Below are positions 44,013 through 52,127 of a DNA stretch of 64,000 nucleotides, piece after piece. Every line of letters begins with the position of its first letter. The first letter of the stretch is position 1. The notes below the pieces were generated by a model. It saw only the letters and a list, made by a program, of their open reading frames with translations, had not been told where the DNA came from and made no database searches. This DNA is from Chryseolinea lacunae. GTDB taxonomy: Bacteria > Bacteroidota > Bacteroidia > Cytophagales > Cyclobacteriaceae. The DNA lies in contig NZ_JAERRB010000001.1 in the NCBI RefSeq assembly GCF_016735595.1, positions 682,001 through 746,000 on the forward strand, given 5' to 3'. A program made the translations under genes and the position numbers.

Positions 44013-44625
44013 TCCCGTATCCCTCCCCCACTACCTTCGCGACTTCACGCGTTTGTTTCCCGACTTCGTGCACACCTCGCCGTGGGAACTGTGCTCCACC
44101 ATTCAGGCGGTGTTGACAGAAAGAATCAAACATCTTTCATCCGACTATCACATCCACGACGATGTGGCCATTCACAAGAGTGCGCGCATCGAAGATCATG
44201 TGGTGCTGAAAGGGCCGCTCATTGTTTCGGAAGGATGTTTTCTGGGGGCACATGCCTACCTGCGCGGCGGTGTGTATCTGGGAGAGCGCGTGTCTATCGG
44301 GCCGGGATGCGAAATAAAGTCAAGCTATGTGCTTCCGGGAAGTGCCCTGGCACATTTCAATTTTCTGGGCGATTCGGTGGTGGGTTCGGGTGTGAACCTG
44401 GAGGCCGGAAGCATTGTGTGTAATCACTTCAACGAGCGCGCCGACAAGAAGATTTTTGTCATCGTGAACGGAAAAAAGGTCGACACCGGCTCCATCAAAT
44501 TTGGCGCACTCATTGGCGACGACACGCGCATCGGTGCAAACGCGGTGCTTTCGCCCGGCACGCTGCTGGAACCCAAGAGCATTGTGAAAAGACTTGAACT
44601 GGTGGAACAGGACAAGAACGCGTAA
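44002..44625 (+). CDS. Left-handed beta-helix (hexapeptide) acyltransferase/nucleotidyltransferase-like protein
   Basis: The 207-residue protein has an N-terminal helical part (residues 1-50) and a left-handed beta-helix of hexapeptide repeats (about 55-195: IHKSARIEDHVVLKGPLIVSEGC, VSIGPGCEIKSS, TRIGANAVLSPGTLL). The insert with NHFNERADKKI resembles the acetyltransferase half of GlmU. It has no nucleotidyltransferase domain. The substrate is not clear. The ATG at 44002 overlaps the VOC gene by 11 nt, so translation is probably coupled. It converges on the SMP-30 gene 3 nt away. Confidence 0.85.
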   Translation: MNDNPVSLPHYLRDFTRLFPDFVHTSPWELCSTIQAVLTERIKHLSSDYHIHDDVAIHKSARIEDHVVLKGPLIVSEGCFLGAHAYLRGGVYLGERVSIGPGCEIKSSYVLPGSALAHFNFLGDSVVGSGVNLEAGSIVCNHFNERADKKIFVIVNGKKVDTGSIKFGALIGDDTRIGANAVLSPGTLLEPKSIVKRLELVEQDKNA

Positions 44626-44628
44626 GGG

Positions 44629-45528
44629 CTACAGGCCTTTGTTCTTGCCGGCGATGTCGTTGCGGAAACGCTCCATGCCTTTGCGGTCTTGCAGCGTCAC
44701 AAAAACAAGTTTGCCGTTGATGCCACCAAACACGAGGTTGCTGCAGTTCTTTCCCTTCAACATCACCTCGCGTATCAATTGACCGGTTGGCGAGAGCACG
44801 GCAATGGCGCCTTTGCCATAGCGGGTCACATAAAGATTGCCTTCCTGATCGCACTTCATGCCATCAAAACCGAAGTCGGGAAATTCGGCAAAAAGTTTTT
44901 TGTTGGTGATGTTGCCTTTTCCATCCACATCGAACGACCATATTTTGCGCTGCACACTTTCGTTCACATAGAGCGTGCGTTCATCGGGGCTCAGCTCGAT
45001 GCCGTTGGTGGTGCCCATCTGGTCGGTTAACAAAACCGCTTTGCCTCCACGGTCCACACGCCACAGTTTGCCAGTGCCGTCTTTCCAGTTGGGATCTGAC
45101 ACAAACAGCTGATCGCGCGAGTTGATGCAAAAGTCGTTGGGTTGGTTAAAACCTTTTTCGTGCACATACACACCCACCTTTTTGGTTTTCATGTTCACTT
45201 CCAGAACATTGTGACCTTTGAAATCGGCCAGCAACATTTTGCCATGGCTGGTAAACGTGATGCTGTTGGCCACGCTGCCTTCGGGCAAGGTGAGAAAAAG
45301 CGACACCTGGCCATCGGGTTTCACCAGGCCAATGGTGCCATCTTTCTGAAAGTTGACCACATACAGATTGCCCTTGTCGTCGAACGACGGACCTTCGATG
45401 TTGTTGGTGAATAAATCTTCTTTGGTAAAATCTTCGGCTTTGTACAAGCCATAGAAATCCTGGGCCGATAGCACCGGAGCGGTTGCACATTCCAGAAGCA
45501 TGAGTGCTATGAAGAGGGTTTTACGCAT
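44629..45528 (-). CDS. SMP-30/gluconolactonase-like secreted beta-propeller
   Basis: The 299-residue protein has a signal peptide (to about residue 22, APVLSAQ) and a six-bladed propeller: NNIEGPSFDDKGNLYVVN with the metal-binding Glu, NQPNDFCINSRDQLFVSDPNW and TNGIELSPDERTLYVNES with Asn and Asp ligands. Members hydrolyse sugar lactones or other esters with a divalent metal. The family fit and ligand positions are good; the substrate is unknown. Confidence 0.88.
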   Translation of the reverse strand: MRKTLFIALMLLECATAPVLSAQDFYGLYKAEDFTKEDLFTNNIEGPSFDDKGNLYVVNFQKDGTIGLVKPDGQVSLFLTLPEGSVANSITFTSHGKMLLADFKGHNVLEVNMKTKKVGVYVHEKGFNQPNDFCINSRDQLFVSDPNWKDGTGKLWRVDRGGKAVLLTDQMGTTNGIELSPDERTLYVNESVQRKIWSFDVDGKGNITNKKLFAEFPDFGFDGMKCDQEGNLYVTRYGKGAIAVLSPTGQLIREVMLKGKNCSNLVFGGINGKLVFVTLQDRKGMERFRNDIAGKNKGL

Positions 45529-45594
45529 CGTTTCGCGAATGGTTATAAGTCGAAAGATACGGCACGATGGCCAAATAAGGAAACGGTTCGCCGA

Positions 45595-45951
45595 TCAGAC
45601 GGTGAGGCCCAACCGGTGCTGAAACAGCGTGGCTATGCTTGCTGCGCGGGTTTTGGCTTCGTCGGCCACAGGGCCTGCATACCGTTCATCCAAAGTTTCG
45701 CCAAACACCTGCAGCCAGCGTGTAAAGTGCGCCGCGGTGATAGGCAAGTGCATGTGCTTCTGAAAAGGGTTGCCCCGATAGGACTGATCGCCCAGCAACA
45801 TCGACGACCAGAAGTTTACCATGATGGGCAAGTGGTGTGGCCAATCCACATGACTGAACACAGGGGCCAGCAACGCGTCTTGTGCCACGCGGGCATAGAA
45901 CGCCGTGATCAGGTTTTCAATGTCTTGGCGTGTGTGAAGGTCTGTGTTCAT
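45595..45951 (-). CDS. Group III truncated haemoglobin
   Basis: The 118-residue protein has the 2-on-2 globin pattern: DIENLITAFYARVAQDALLAPVF (B helix), WPHHLPIMVNFWSSMLLG (E helix with NFWSSMLLG, typical of group III), and the proximal histidine His75 in AAHFTRWL. Group III haemoglobins bind oxygen or nitric oxide; their role in Bacteroidota is unclear. No reductase partner is adjacent. Confidence 0.92.
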   Translation of the reverse strand: MNTDLHTRQDIENLITAFYARVAQDALLAPVFSHVDWPHHLPIMVNFWSSMLLGDQSYRGNPFQKHMHLPITAAHFTRWLQVFGETLDERYAGPVADEAKTRAASIATLFQHRLGLTV

Positions 45952-46046
45952 AAAAAGGCGATGCAGCGTTGCCGATAGAAACTTTGCTGCACAAAATTAA
46001 AACAACGTGCGGGATATAAAACGTTTCACACAACTGCCCTAAAAGT

Positions 46047-46082
46047 CAAAAAGCCCGCGCCTGTAAAGGCGAAGGCTTTTTG
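46047..46082 (-). terminator. Terminator of the 192-residue paralogue gene (46101), possibly bidirectional
   Basis: A perfect 9-bp stem (CAAAAAGCC / GGCTTTTTG) with inner GCGCC / GGCG pairing is T-rich on both sides. It follows the - strand gene ending at 46101. Confidence 0.75.
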
Positions 46083-46100
46083 TTTCTAGAACCGCAGGGA

Positions 46101-46679
46101 TTAGAAACGAACGGTTTTAGTGTTACCGGCGTTGTCAGATACTTCGAAAGTATAAGAACCTACAGTTTTGATGGTGTACAGTTGAGCGAAGTCAGCTGCT
46201 ACTTCACGTGTTTCGCTATGCACCAGGTTGTTGGCTTCGTCATAGATTTTCACGTTGATTTGCGAGCTAGCACCTTTCGAAACAGCCAGGAGGAATTTAC
46301 CTTCTTCGTTTGCCAGTTTCGATACGTGGATTGCGCCTGTTGTTTTTGCAGGTTGGAAGCTGATCTTTTCGATCTTCTTGCCAGCAGCGTCAGCGATTTC
46401 TACGGTGTATTCGCCGAAAGGAAGACCTGAGAAATTGAGGGGGCGGATAAAACCGTCTACATTGCTCAATGTTTCAGAGAAGATCACTTTAGCGGAAGCG
46501 TCGTAGATGCTGAGTTTTACTTTGCTTGCTGTTTCTGATTTATAGATAAGCTTAAACACTTCAGATCCTTTGACAGGTACGATGGCGACGCCAGCGCTAC
46601 GGGGTTCATCTTTTCCGACCGCGGCTACAGCTGCACTGATAACGATAAGTGCTGCGAGGTAAAGAGATTTTGTTTTCAT
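46101..46679 (-). CDS. Secreted beta-sandwich protein, tandem paralogue 1
   Basis: The 192-residue protein has a signal peptide (to about residue 22, AVAAVGK). The mature part shows two homologous units of about 70 residues. Unit one is FKLIYKSETASKVKLSIYDAS ... SGLPFGEYTVEIADAAGKK; unit two is FLLAVSKGASSQINVKIYDEA ... GSYTFEVSDNAGNTKTVRF. These resemble the small sandwich modules of type IX C-terminal domains and of DUF3244 proteins. The C-terminus TKTVRF matches TKTLRY in the upstream paralogue. A good promoter and terminator flank it, so it is a monocistronic unit. Function unknown. Confidence 0.8.
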   Translation of the reverse strand: MKTKSLYLAALIVISAAVAAVGKDEPRSAGVAIVPVKGSEVFKLIYKSETASKVKLSIYDASAKVIFSETLSNVDGFIRPLNFSGLPFGEYTVEIADAAGKKIEKISFQPAKTTGAIHVSKLANEEGKFLLAVSKGASSQINVKIYDEANNLVHSETREVAADFAQLYTIKTVGSYTFEVSDNAGNTKTVRF

Positions 46680-46707
46680 AGTCGTATTTGTTTTTGTTTT
46701 GATGTTA

Positions 46708-46735
46708 CAAATGTAACGGGTCGTTGCGCAACAAA
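46708..46735 (-). promoter_or_regulatory. Promoter of the 46101 gene with palindrome over the -7 box
   Basis: On the - strand TTTG (46732-46735) and TACATTTG (46708-46715) stand 16 nt apart, a slightly short Bacteroidota promoter. The -7 box is embedded in a perfect palindrome GTTACAAATGTAAC (46704-46717), which could be an operator. Confidence 0.5.
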
Positions 46736-46902
46736 GCCGGAAGTTGTAAGGAAACCTATTTTAATTAGTGAAACAACGTTTGCGGAAAAATTTGCGGACG
46801 ATTTGATGAAAAGCCCCCCGAAGAAGTGCCCGCAAACGCAATCAGTGATTTTTTTTTTCATACAACGTTTGCAGTACAGGCCATTAACCACCCTATAGCA
46901 AC

Positions 46903-46930
46903 AAAAAAGCAACCCAAAGATTGGGTTGCT
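46903..46930 (-). terminator. Terminator of the 46984 gene
   Basis: A 9-bp perfect stem (AGCAACCCA / TGGGTTGCT) with a 5-nt loop runs into six T on the - strand. Confidence 0.85.
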
Positions 46931-46983
46931 CATTGAATGTTTGTTTCGCGCACAGGGCGCTCAACAGAATATTATAGCATCGA

Positions 46984-47562
46984 TTAGTAGCGAAGCGTCT
47001 TGGTTGTTCCCTGATCGTCGGTGATTTCAAACAAAACTTTTCCCGACACCTTTTCCAGGTTATAGATCTTCGCGAAGTCGCCTTGTGTTTCTTCACGACC
47101 ACTGTAAAGCAGCACATGCTCTTCGTTAAAGATTTTTACGAGCAGCGATTTCGAATCTTTGTTCGCTACGGTCAGCATCAAACGGCTGTTGTCGGAGCCG
47201 ATGCGCGACAAATGCGCCAGTTTTTCGATGATGCCTTTTTCATAGCTCACTTTCTCTGTGTGTGTGCCCTGATCGTCGCTAAGCTCGATCGTGTATTCAC
47301 CTTCCGGAAGGTTTGAGAAATTATAAGGGCGCATAAAGCTTTCTACTTTGCGCAATACCTCTTTGTATACGATTTGATCAGCCCCGTTGATAATCGTCAC
47401 TTTCACCGTGCTTTCCTTTACTCCTTTGTAGAAGAGTTTAAAAGTCGACCCGTTCTTCATCACCGCCGTTGCCGAAGTTGTGGCCGGTGCATCTACTTTA
47501 CGCGCAAACATTGTGGTGCTCATCACCATCATCACAGCAAACACAGATAAGATCTTTGTCAT
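46984..47562 (-). CDS. Secreted beta-sandwich protein, tandem paralogue 2
   Basis: The 192-residue protein has exactly the same length as the gene downstream and the same plan: signal peptide (MTKILSVFAVMMVMSTTMFA), unit one (FKLFYKGVKESTVKVTIINGA ... SNLPEGEYTIELSDDQGTH) and unit two (LMLTVANKDSKSLLVKIFNEE ... GKVLFEITDDQGTTKTLRY). The internal repeat implies an older duplication before the gene duplication. The ATG at 47562 gives the signal peptide. It has its own terminator, so the two copies are separately transcribed. Function unknown. Confidence 0.8.
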   Translation of the reverse strand: MTKILSVFAVMMVMSTTMFARKVDAPATTSATAVMKNGSTFKLFYKGVKESTVKVTIINGADQIVYKEVLRKVESFMRPYNFSNLPEGEYTIELSDDQGTHTEKVSYEKGIIEKLAHLSRIGSDNSRLMLTVANKDSKSLLVKIFNEEHVLLYSGREETQGDFAKIYNLEKVSGKVLFEITDDQGTTKTLRY

Positions 47563-47797
47563 AAATTTTATTTTTGAATATGACCTTAAGACGACTGACA
47601 TCGATTGAATGTTGCAGCGCAAACGTTAATTTTTGTTAACACTGGCGTGTTGAAACAAAAATGTTACACTCCACGAAGACACTCGTGAAGCTGCTAAACA
47701 AGGTTGCGTCAAACGGAAAGAGATGCTTCTGGGTACAGAAGAATAGAAAAACTTTCGCCCAACGATTTCAACAGGATATTGTTTCGTTAACAGAAAT

Positions 47798-48385
47798 TTA
47801 ATTCAGGTGATAGTTGTCTTTACTTTTTTCTTCCTGTTCCAGAATGTGAACCTGAAATTTCATGCGATTCAATAAAAAACCTTCACGACGGTCTTCGGGT
47901 GTTGTCAAAAACTTGTAACGGTCGTTCACCTCAAGGTTCAGTTCGTTGGCTACCTGATACAGGTTAAAAATGTTAAGGTGCTGGCTGATCTTGCGCAGCT
48001 TCAGGTAGTGTAGAAAGAGGTCGTAGAGGGCATGGTTGGGAAACGAGTTCACATCCACGTTCCAGAAACGCACGTTGCCGCCGGGATACAGTTTGGTTTT
48101 ATAGGTGCGCAGCAGCATGTCGAGACTGAAAATGTCTTCGCAGCGCACAATGATATCTGCTTCGCCCCCGGGATAACGTTTGATGATGCTTTCCAGCTTC
48201 ATGAGCGATCCGATCTTCTGTTCGTTGATTTCGTGGCTGAAGTAAATTCCAAAGGAAGCGTCGTCTACCTCGGCATCGTGTAAAAGCTGCCGGTAGCGGG
48301 GCTCAAAGATGTGGAGGGGCACCAGTTCTCCCGGCAGGGGTAGGATGGCCAGTGGAAACACGGGAATATGAACGACTTCGGACAT
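47798..48385 (-). CDS. LON-domain (Lon N-terminal-like) protein
   Basis: The 195-residue protein carries only the substrate-binding LAN domain of Lon protease: IPVFPLAILPLPGELVPLHIFEPRYRQLL is diagnostic, followed by FGIYFSHEIN and GEADIIVRCEDIF. There is no ATPase or protease part. Stand-alone LON-domain proteins are common; their role is unclear. It follows apt on the same strand with a 30-nt gap. Confidence 0.9.
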   Translation of the reverse strand: MSEVVHIPVFPLAILPLPGELVPLHIFEPRYRQLLHDAEVDDASFGIYFSHEINEQKIGSLMKLESIIKRYPGGEADIIVRCEDIFSLDMLLRTYKTKLYPGGNVRFWNVDVNSFPNHALYDLFLHYLKLRKISQHLNIFNLYQVANELNLEVNDRYKFLTTPEDRREGFLLNRMKFQVHILEQEEKSKDNYHLN

Positions 48386-48415
48386 ATAGGAATAAACACG
48401 TAAGGGCGCCTAAGG

Positions 48416-48949
48416 TTAATAGCTGGCGAGATAATGTGGTTTTACTCCAAAATGATCTTCCAGGTTCTTCTCGCCCGGCAAAAAGCTGAGGTTAATTATA
48501 AAGGAGAAACCCGCCACAATGCCTCCGGCTTCCTGAATGAGCTCTGCGGTGGCCACGGCCGTGCCCCCGGTGGCCAGCAAATCGTCGTGCACCAGCACCC
48601 GCCAACCGGGCTTAATGGCGTCGGTGTGCATCTCGATGGTGGCGGTGCCATATTCCAGGTTATAGGTCCGCGACAGGGTTTGGTAGGGCAGCTTGCCGGT
48701 TTTGCGCACGGGCACAAACGGGCATCCCAGTTCATAGGCCAGCACCGACCCAAAGATGAAGCCCCGGGCCTCGGTGGAGGCGATGGCATCGATTTTCTGA
48801 CCTTTATAGTCCTTTATCAGTTGCTGCATCATTTCGCGCACCAGCCCCGCATCGGCCAGCACCGGGGTGATGTCTTTGAAGGTGATGCCTGGCTTAGGGT
48901 AATCCTGGATGTTGCGGATGGTATTCTTGATTTTATCGGAAAGCAGCAT
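48416..48949 (-). CDS. apt: Adenine phosphoribosyltransferase
   Basis: The 177-residue enzyme converts adenine and PRPP to AMP. It shows DYPKPGITFKDITPVL, EARGFIFGSVLAYELGCPFVPVRK and the PRPP loop VLVHDDLLATGGTA. The frame is open well beyond the start, but the ATG at 48949 (MLLSDKIK) gives the standard length. A strong promoter lies just upstream. Confidence 0.96.
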   Translation of the reverse strand: MLLSDKIKNTIRNIQDYPKPGITFKDITPVLADAGLVREMMQQLIKDYKGQKIDAIASTEARGFIFGSVLAYELGCPFVPVRKTGKLPYQTLSRTYNLEYGTATIEMHTDAIKPGWRVLVHDDLLATGGTAVATAELIQEAGGIVAGFSFIINLSFLPGEKNLEDHFGVKPHYLASY

Positions 48950-48972
48950 GGTGATGGCGGAATGGGCCGGGC

Positions 48973-49004
48973 CAAAAATAGACGAGTGATTCCTGTAATC
49001 CAAA
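48973..49004 (-). promoter_or_regulatory. Probable apt promoter
   Basis: On the - strand TTTG (49001-49004) and TATTTTTG (48973-48980) are 20 nt apart, both matching the Bacteroidota consensus. It lies 24 nt before the apt start. Confidence 0.55.
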
Positions 49005-49013
49005 AGTGTCACG

Positions 49014-49031
49014 GCCGACCTATCGGTCGGC
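49014..49031. repeat. Palindrome GCCGACC-TATC-GGTCGGC
   Basis: A perfect 7-bp inverted repeat with a 4-nt centre lies between the divergent apt and ABC-transporter genes, just upstream of the apt -33 box. No T tract follows, so it is a possible operator rather than a terminator. Confidence 0.4.
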
Positions 49032-49072
49032 GAACATTCCTTTATAGAATACCCACCCTGACCTTGCTCCGT

Positions 49073-49705
49073 ATGCTGACGATTGAGAATTTCTCCAAAC
49101 GCTATGGCGACACGCTGGTGCTCACCGTTCGCCACCTTGAACTCGCGCCGGGTGTTTATTGGATCAAAGGTGAAAACGGCTCGGGCAAAACAACCTTCTT
49201 CCGGTCGCTTTCCGGATTGTTGCCTTGCGAAGGAAAGTTGTCGTTCGACGATGGCGTCACACTTCATCATCACCCCCTGGAGTATCGCCGCCGCGTGAAT
49301 TACAGCGAGGCAGAACCACTCTATCCCGAATTTCTCACGGCAAAAGAACTGACGCGTTTCATCGGCAAGACCAAAGGCGCTTCACTGCAGCAACAGGATG
49401 ACGTGACGCGCGCGTTTGGTATCGATCAGTTTTTTGAGAAGCCGTGTGGTGCCTGCTCCAGCGGCATGATGAAAAAGATTTCTCTCGCGCTGGCCTTTCT
49501 CGGCACACCGCGCATCATCATTCTTGACGAACCGCTCATCACGCTCGACGAGGCTTCGCGCCATGTGCTGACCAATCTCATTCAAACGTTCCGCGACCAA
49601 TTCAACGTCACGTTCCTGTTGTCGTCGCACCAGTTGCTGGAAAGTTCTTCGCTGGTACTGAACGACGTGTTGCACGTGCGCGACAAAACGCTGGCAAGGG
49701 CGTGA
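49073..49705 (+). CDS. ABC transporter ATP-binding protein
   Basis: The 210-residue ATPase has Walker A GENGSGKT (residues 33-40), Walker B IIILDEP and an H-loop SSHQ. The signature motif reads CSSGMMKK instead of LSGGQ, a variant often seen in ABC-2 type exporters. It pairs with the membrane protein that follows, overlapping it by 4 nt (GTGA). The substrate is unknown. The frame is open upstream, but the ATG at 49073 starts the domain. Confidence 0.9.
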   Translation: MLTIENFSKRYGDTLVLTVRHLELAPGVYWIKGENGSGKTTFFRSLSGLLPCEGKLSFDDGVTLHHHPLEYRRRVNYSEAEPLYPEFLTAKELTRFIGKTKGASLQQQDDVTRAFGIDQFFEKPCGACSSGMMKKISLALAFLGTPRIIILDEPLITLDEASRHVLTNLIQTFRDQFNVTFLLSSHQLLESSSLVLNDVLHVRDKTLARA

Positions 49706-50814
49706 GCGCGGTGTTCACCATCCTGAACAAAGTTTTTGTTCGCGAGTTTTATCGCGCCAATGCAACGTTCTTTCTGCTGGTGATCGGCCTCGCGGGCGGC
49801 TTCATGCGCAGCCAGGATCACATTGCCCTGGCAGAGTTTCAGGTAAGTTCTCCGTTTCTTTTGCTCATCGCCATCAGCATCTGGTGTCTCTATATTTTCA
49901 AGATCACCGACTTTCATCGCAAGGTGCTGAAGCGTGGTGAAAATGAATTCATATTCTATACGGCCATTCTTCCGGTGCGACAACAATTCACGACACTGCT
50001 GGGTGTGCTGGCACTGGAACTCATCCCGGTTTTTGCCTATGCTTTGTTTCTGATCCTCACGGCCGCGAAACATGCGTTGTATCAATCTGCCGCGCTCGTA
50101 GTGCTGGCTTGTGTGGTGCTTTTGGTGGCGTCTACGCTTCACCTCTTTTGGTCGCTGCGACATCCGCATCGCGAGCGAAAAACCCCGGCACTGGAGCGGT
50201 ACATTCACAGGCGTTTCACAAAACCCTATCCCCTCTTCTTTCCCGAATGGATTCTGCGGCGCGCACCTTTTCTGTTGATCGGCACAAAAATTTTCAGCGC
50301 GCTGGTGTTGTACGGCGTGGCGCAACTTTACCGGTATGATACCTACGATGCGCGCCTCATGGGCATGGCGGTGGTGCTGGCGTTTTCGGCAAACGTGAAC
50401 CTGGTGTGGGAGATGCACCGGTTCGACAACGTTCACTTCGGCATCAACCGGAATTTGCCCATACCACTGGGCACACGGCTACGGTATTTTCTGATCACTC
50501 TTTTCCTTCTCACGTTGCCCGAGGCCGGTTTGCTGGTCAATCACTTTTCCTCCACCGTGGCGTGGCAACACCTTGTGCTCGCGCTTTTGTATGGCTGGAG
50601 CATCTGCCTGTTTTTCTACAGCTGGCTTTTCAAAAATGTAAAGGAACAGGATCAACTGATGTCGGTGGTGTTCTTCACGTGCATGGGTCTTGTGGTGCTG
50701 GTGCTTTTCGGAATGCCCGTGTGGCTGCTCATCGTGGTCGCCACGGGGGCAAGTCTCTATGGCTGGAGGAAATATTACTACGCCTACGAACGGCTCAACA
50801 GCAACGGTTCCTGA
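49702..50814 (+). CDS. ABC transporter membrane protein (ABC-2-like)
   Basis: The 370-residue protein has about eight to ten hydrophobic segments and no signal peptide. It starts with GTG inside the ATPase stop codon (GTGA), so the two are translationally coupled. It resembles membrane halves of Bacteroidota ABC-2 exporters but I cannot name a subfamily; a large charged loop (about 150-185, RHPHRERKTPALERYIHRRF) lies between the helical halves. It probably forms a dimer with two ATPase copies. Confidence 0.82.
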   Translation: MSAVFTILNKVFVREFYRANATFFLLVIGLAGGFMRSQDHIALAEFQVSSPFLLLIAISIWCLYIFKITDFHRKVLKRGENEFIFYTAILPVRQQFTTLLGVLALELIPVFAYALFLILTAAKHALYQSAALVVLACVVLLVASTLHLFWSLRHPHRERKTPALERYIHRRFTKPYPLFFPEWILRRAPFLLIGTKIFSALVLYGVAQLYRYDTYDARLMGMAVVLAFSANVNLVWEMHRFDNVHFGINRNLPIPLGTRLRYFLITLFLLTLPEAGLLVNHFSSTVAWQHLVLALLYGWSICLFFYSWLFKNVKEQDQLMSVVFFTCMGLVVLVLFGMPVWLLIVVATGASLYGWRKYYYAYERLNSNGS

Positions 50815-50843
50815 CGCTACTGCGCAAAACGAAAAAATTGTTA

Positions 50844-52088
50844 TTAGGGATTGCTTATGGTCTTTCCATTCAAAATCACATCCTGCACAACGGGGCTTCC
50901 AAAAGCATAGGGCACGTGGGCCACAGAGGGTATGGGGTGTGTGATGAATACGTTGGCCACCTTTCCCCGGGTGATCGAACCATGCGTGGTGTGCAACTCA
51001 AGGGCGGCGGCGGTGTTGAGGGTGGCGGCGTTGATGGCCTCTTCGGGTGTTAATTTCATTTTGATGCAGGCCAGTGAAATCATGAGGGGCATGTTGCCGC
51101 TGGGCGCGCTGCCGGGATTATAGTCGGAAGCAATGGCGAGGGGCAGTCCGGCCTGCAACATTTGGCGCGCCGGCGGAAAGGGCAGGTTCAGGAAGAACGC
51201 CGCACCGGGCAAGGCCGTGGGCATGACGCCGCTGTTTTGCAGGGCTTCAATTTCTTCGTCGCCCATATTTTCGAGATGGTCTACGCTCACGGCTTTTGTT
51301 TTCACGCCCACCTGCACACCGCCGGAGCGATGGAGTTGGTTGGCGTGTATGCGGGGGCACATGCCGTGCTGCTTGCCGGCCTCCACGATCCGTTCGGTTT
51401 CTTCGGCCGTGAAAAAGCCTTGTTCACAAAACACGTCGATGTAGTCTGCGAGTTGTTCGGCGGCCACGGCAGGAATCATGTCGTGAATCACCAGGTCGAT
51501 GTATTCTTTTTGGGTGGTGTCTTTGGGCACGGCATGGGCGCCCAGGAAGGTGGTCTTTACGGTGAGCGGTGTTTCGCGGCCAATGCGCCGGGCTACGCGC
51601 AGCATTTTCAACTCGTCGCGCACGGTGAGGCCATAGCCGCTTTTGATTTCTACGGCGCCTGTGCCGGTGCGCACAATTTCGTGGGCGCGTGTGAGGGTGC
51701 GCTCAAATAATTCGTCCTCGGTCATTTGTTGCAGTCTGCGGGCCGAGTTCAGAATGCCTCCCCCCTTTGCCGCAATGTCGGCATAGGTGGCGCCTTTTAT
51801 CTTCATCACAAACTCCTCTTCACGGCTGGCAGCAAAGACGAGGTGCGTGTGCGAATCGACAAAACTGGGAAACACAAAACGGCCGGTTGCATCCAGCGTC
51901 TGGGTGGCGTGACGAACCAGCAGGCTGCTCATGCTGCCATAGTCGGCAATGATGCCGTCTTTGATGGCCAGGTAGGCGTCGGGCAACACAGGAAGCGTAG
52001 CCATGGCGTCGCCGGCCAAAACGTGGTTGCCGGGCTCGCGCACCTGGACCAATCCTTTGATGTTGACGATGAGGATGTCCCAGGACAT
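50844..52088 (-). CDS. hutI: Imidazolonepropionase
   Basis: The 414-residue cytoplasmic enzyme hydrolyses imidazolonepropionate to formiminoglutamate in histidine breakdown. Metal ligands are visible in VDSHTHLVF (His80, His82), with EIKSGYGL, FLGAHAVP, HANQLHRSGG, SVDHLE and ASDYNPGSAPS, all typical of HutI. It stands without hutH, hutU or hutG in this window. It converges on the ABC gene with a 29-nt gap. Confidence 0.95.
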   Translation of the reverse strand: MSWDILIVNIKGLVQVREPGNHVLAGDAMATLPVLPDAYLAIKDGIIADYGSMSSLLVRHATQTLDATGRFVFPSFVDSHTHLVFAASREEEFVMKIKGATYADIAAKGGGILNSARRLQQMTEDELFERTLTRAHEIVRTGTGAVEIKSGYGLTVRDELKMLRVARRIGRETPLTVKTTFLGAHAVPKDTTQKEYIDLVIHDMIPAVAAEQLADYIDVFCEQGFFTAEETERIVEAGKQHGMCPRIHANQLHRSGGVQVGVKTKAVSVDHLENMGDEEIEALQNSGVMPTALPGAAFFLNLPFPPARQMLQAGLPLAIASDYNPGSAPSGNMPLMISLACIKMKLTPEEAINAATLNTAAALELHTTHGSITRGKVANVFITHPIPSVAHVPYAFGSPVVQDVILNGKTISNP

Positions 52089-52127
52089 GACGCGCGGATT
52101 AGTGTTACACTGCGATACGGGTCGGGA

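Larger units (their letters stand above)
46680..46983. other. Intergenic region between the twin paralogues, 304 bp
   Basis: It holds the promoter of the 46101 gene (46708-46735, with a palindrome over the -7 box) and the terminator of the 46984 gene (46903-46930). Two copies of ACAACGTTTGC occur at 46773-46783 and 46862-46872. A short leftward frame here lacks protein features. Confidence 0.6.

Noticed and set aside
46676-46933. Small Cys-rich leftward frame between the twin paralogues
   Set aside because: It runs across the promoter of the 46101 gene and into a terminator, and shows no protein-like features.
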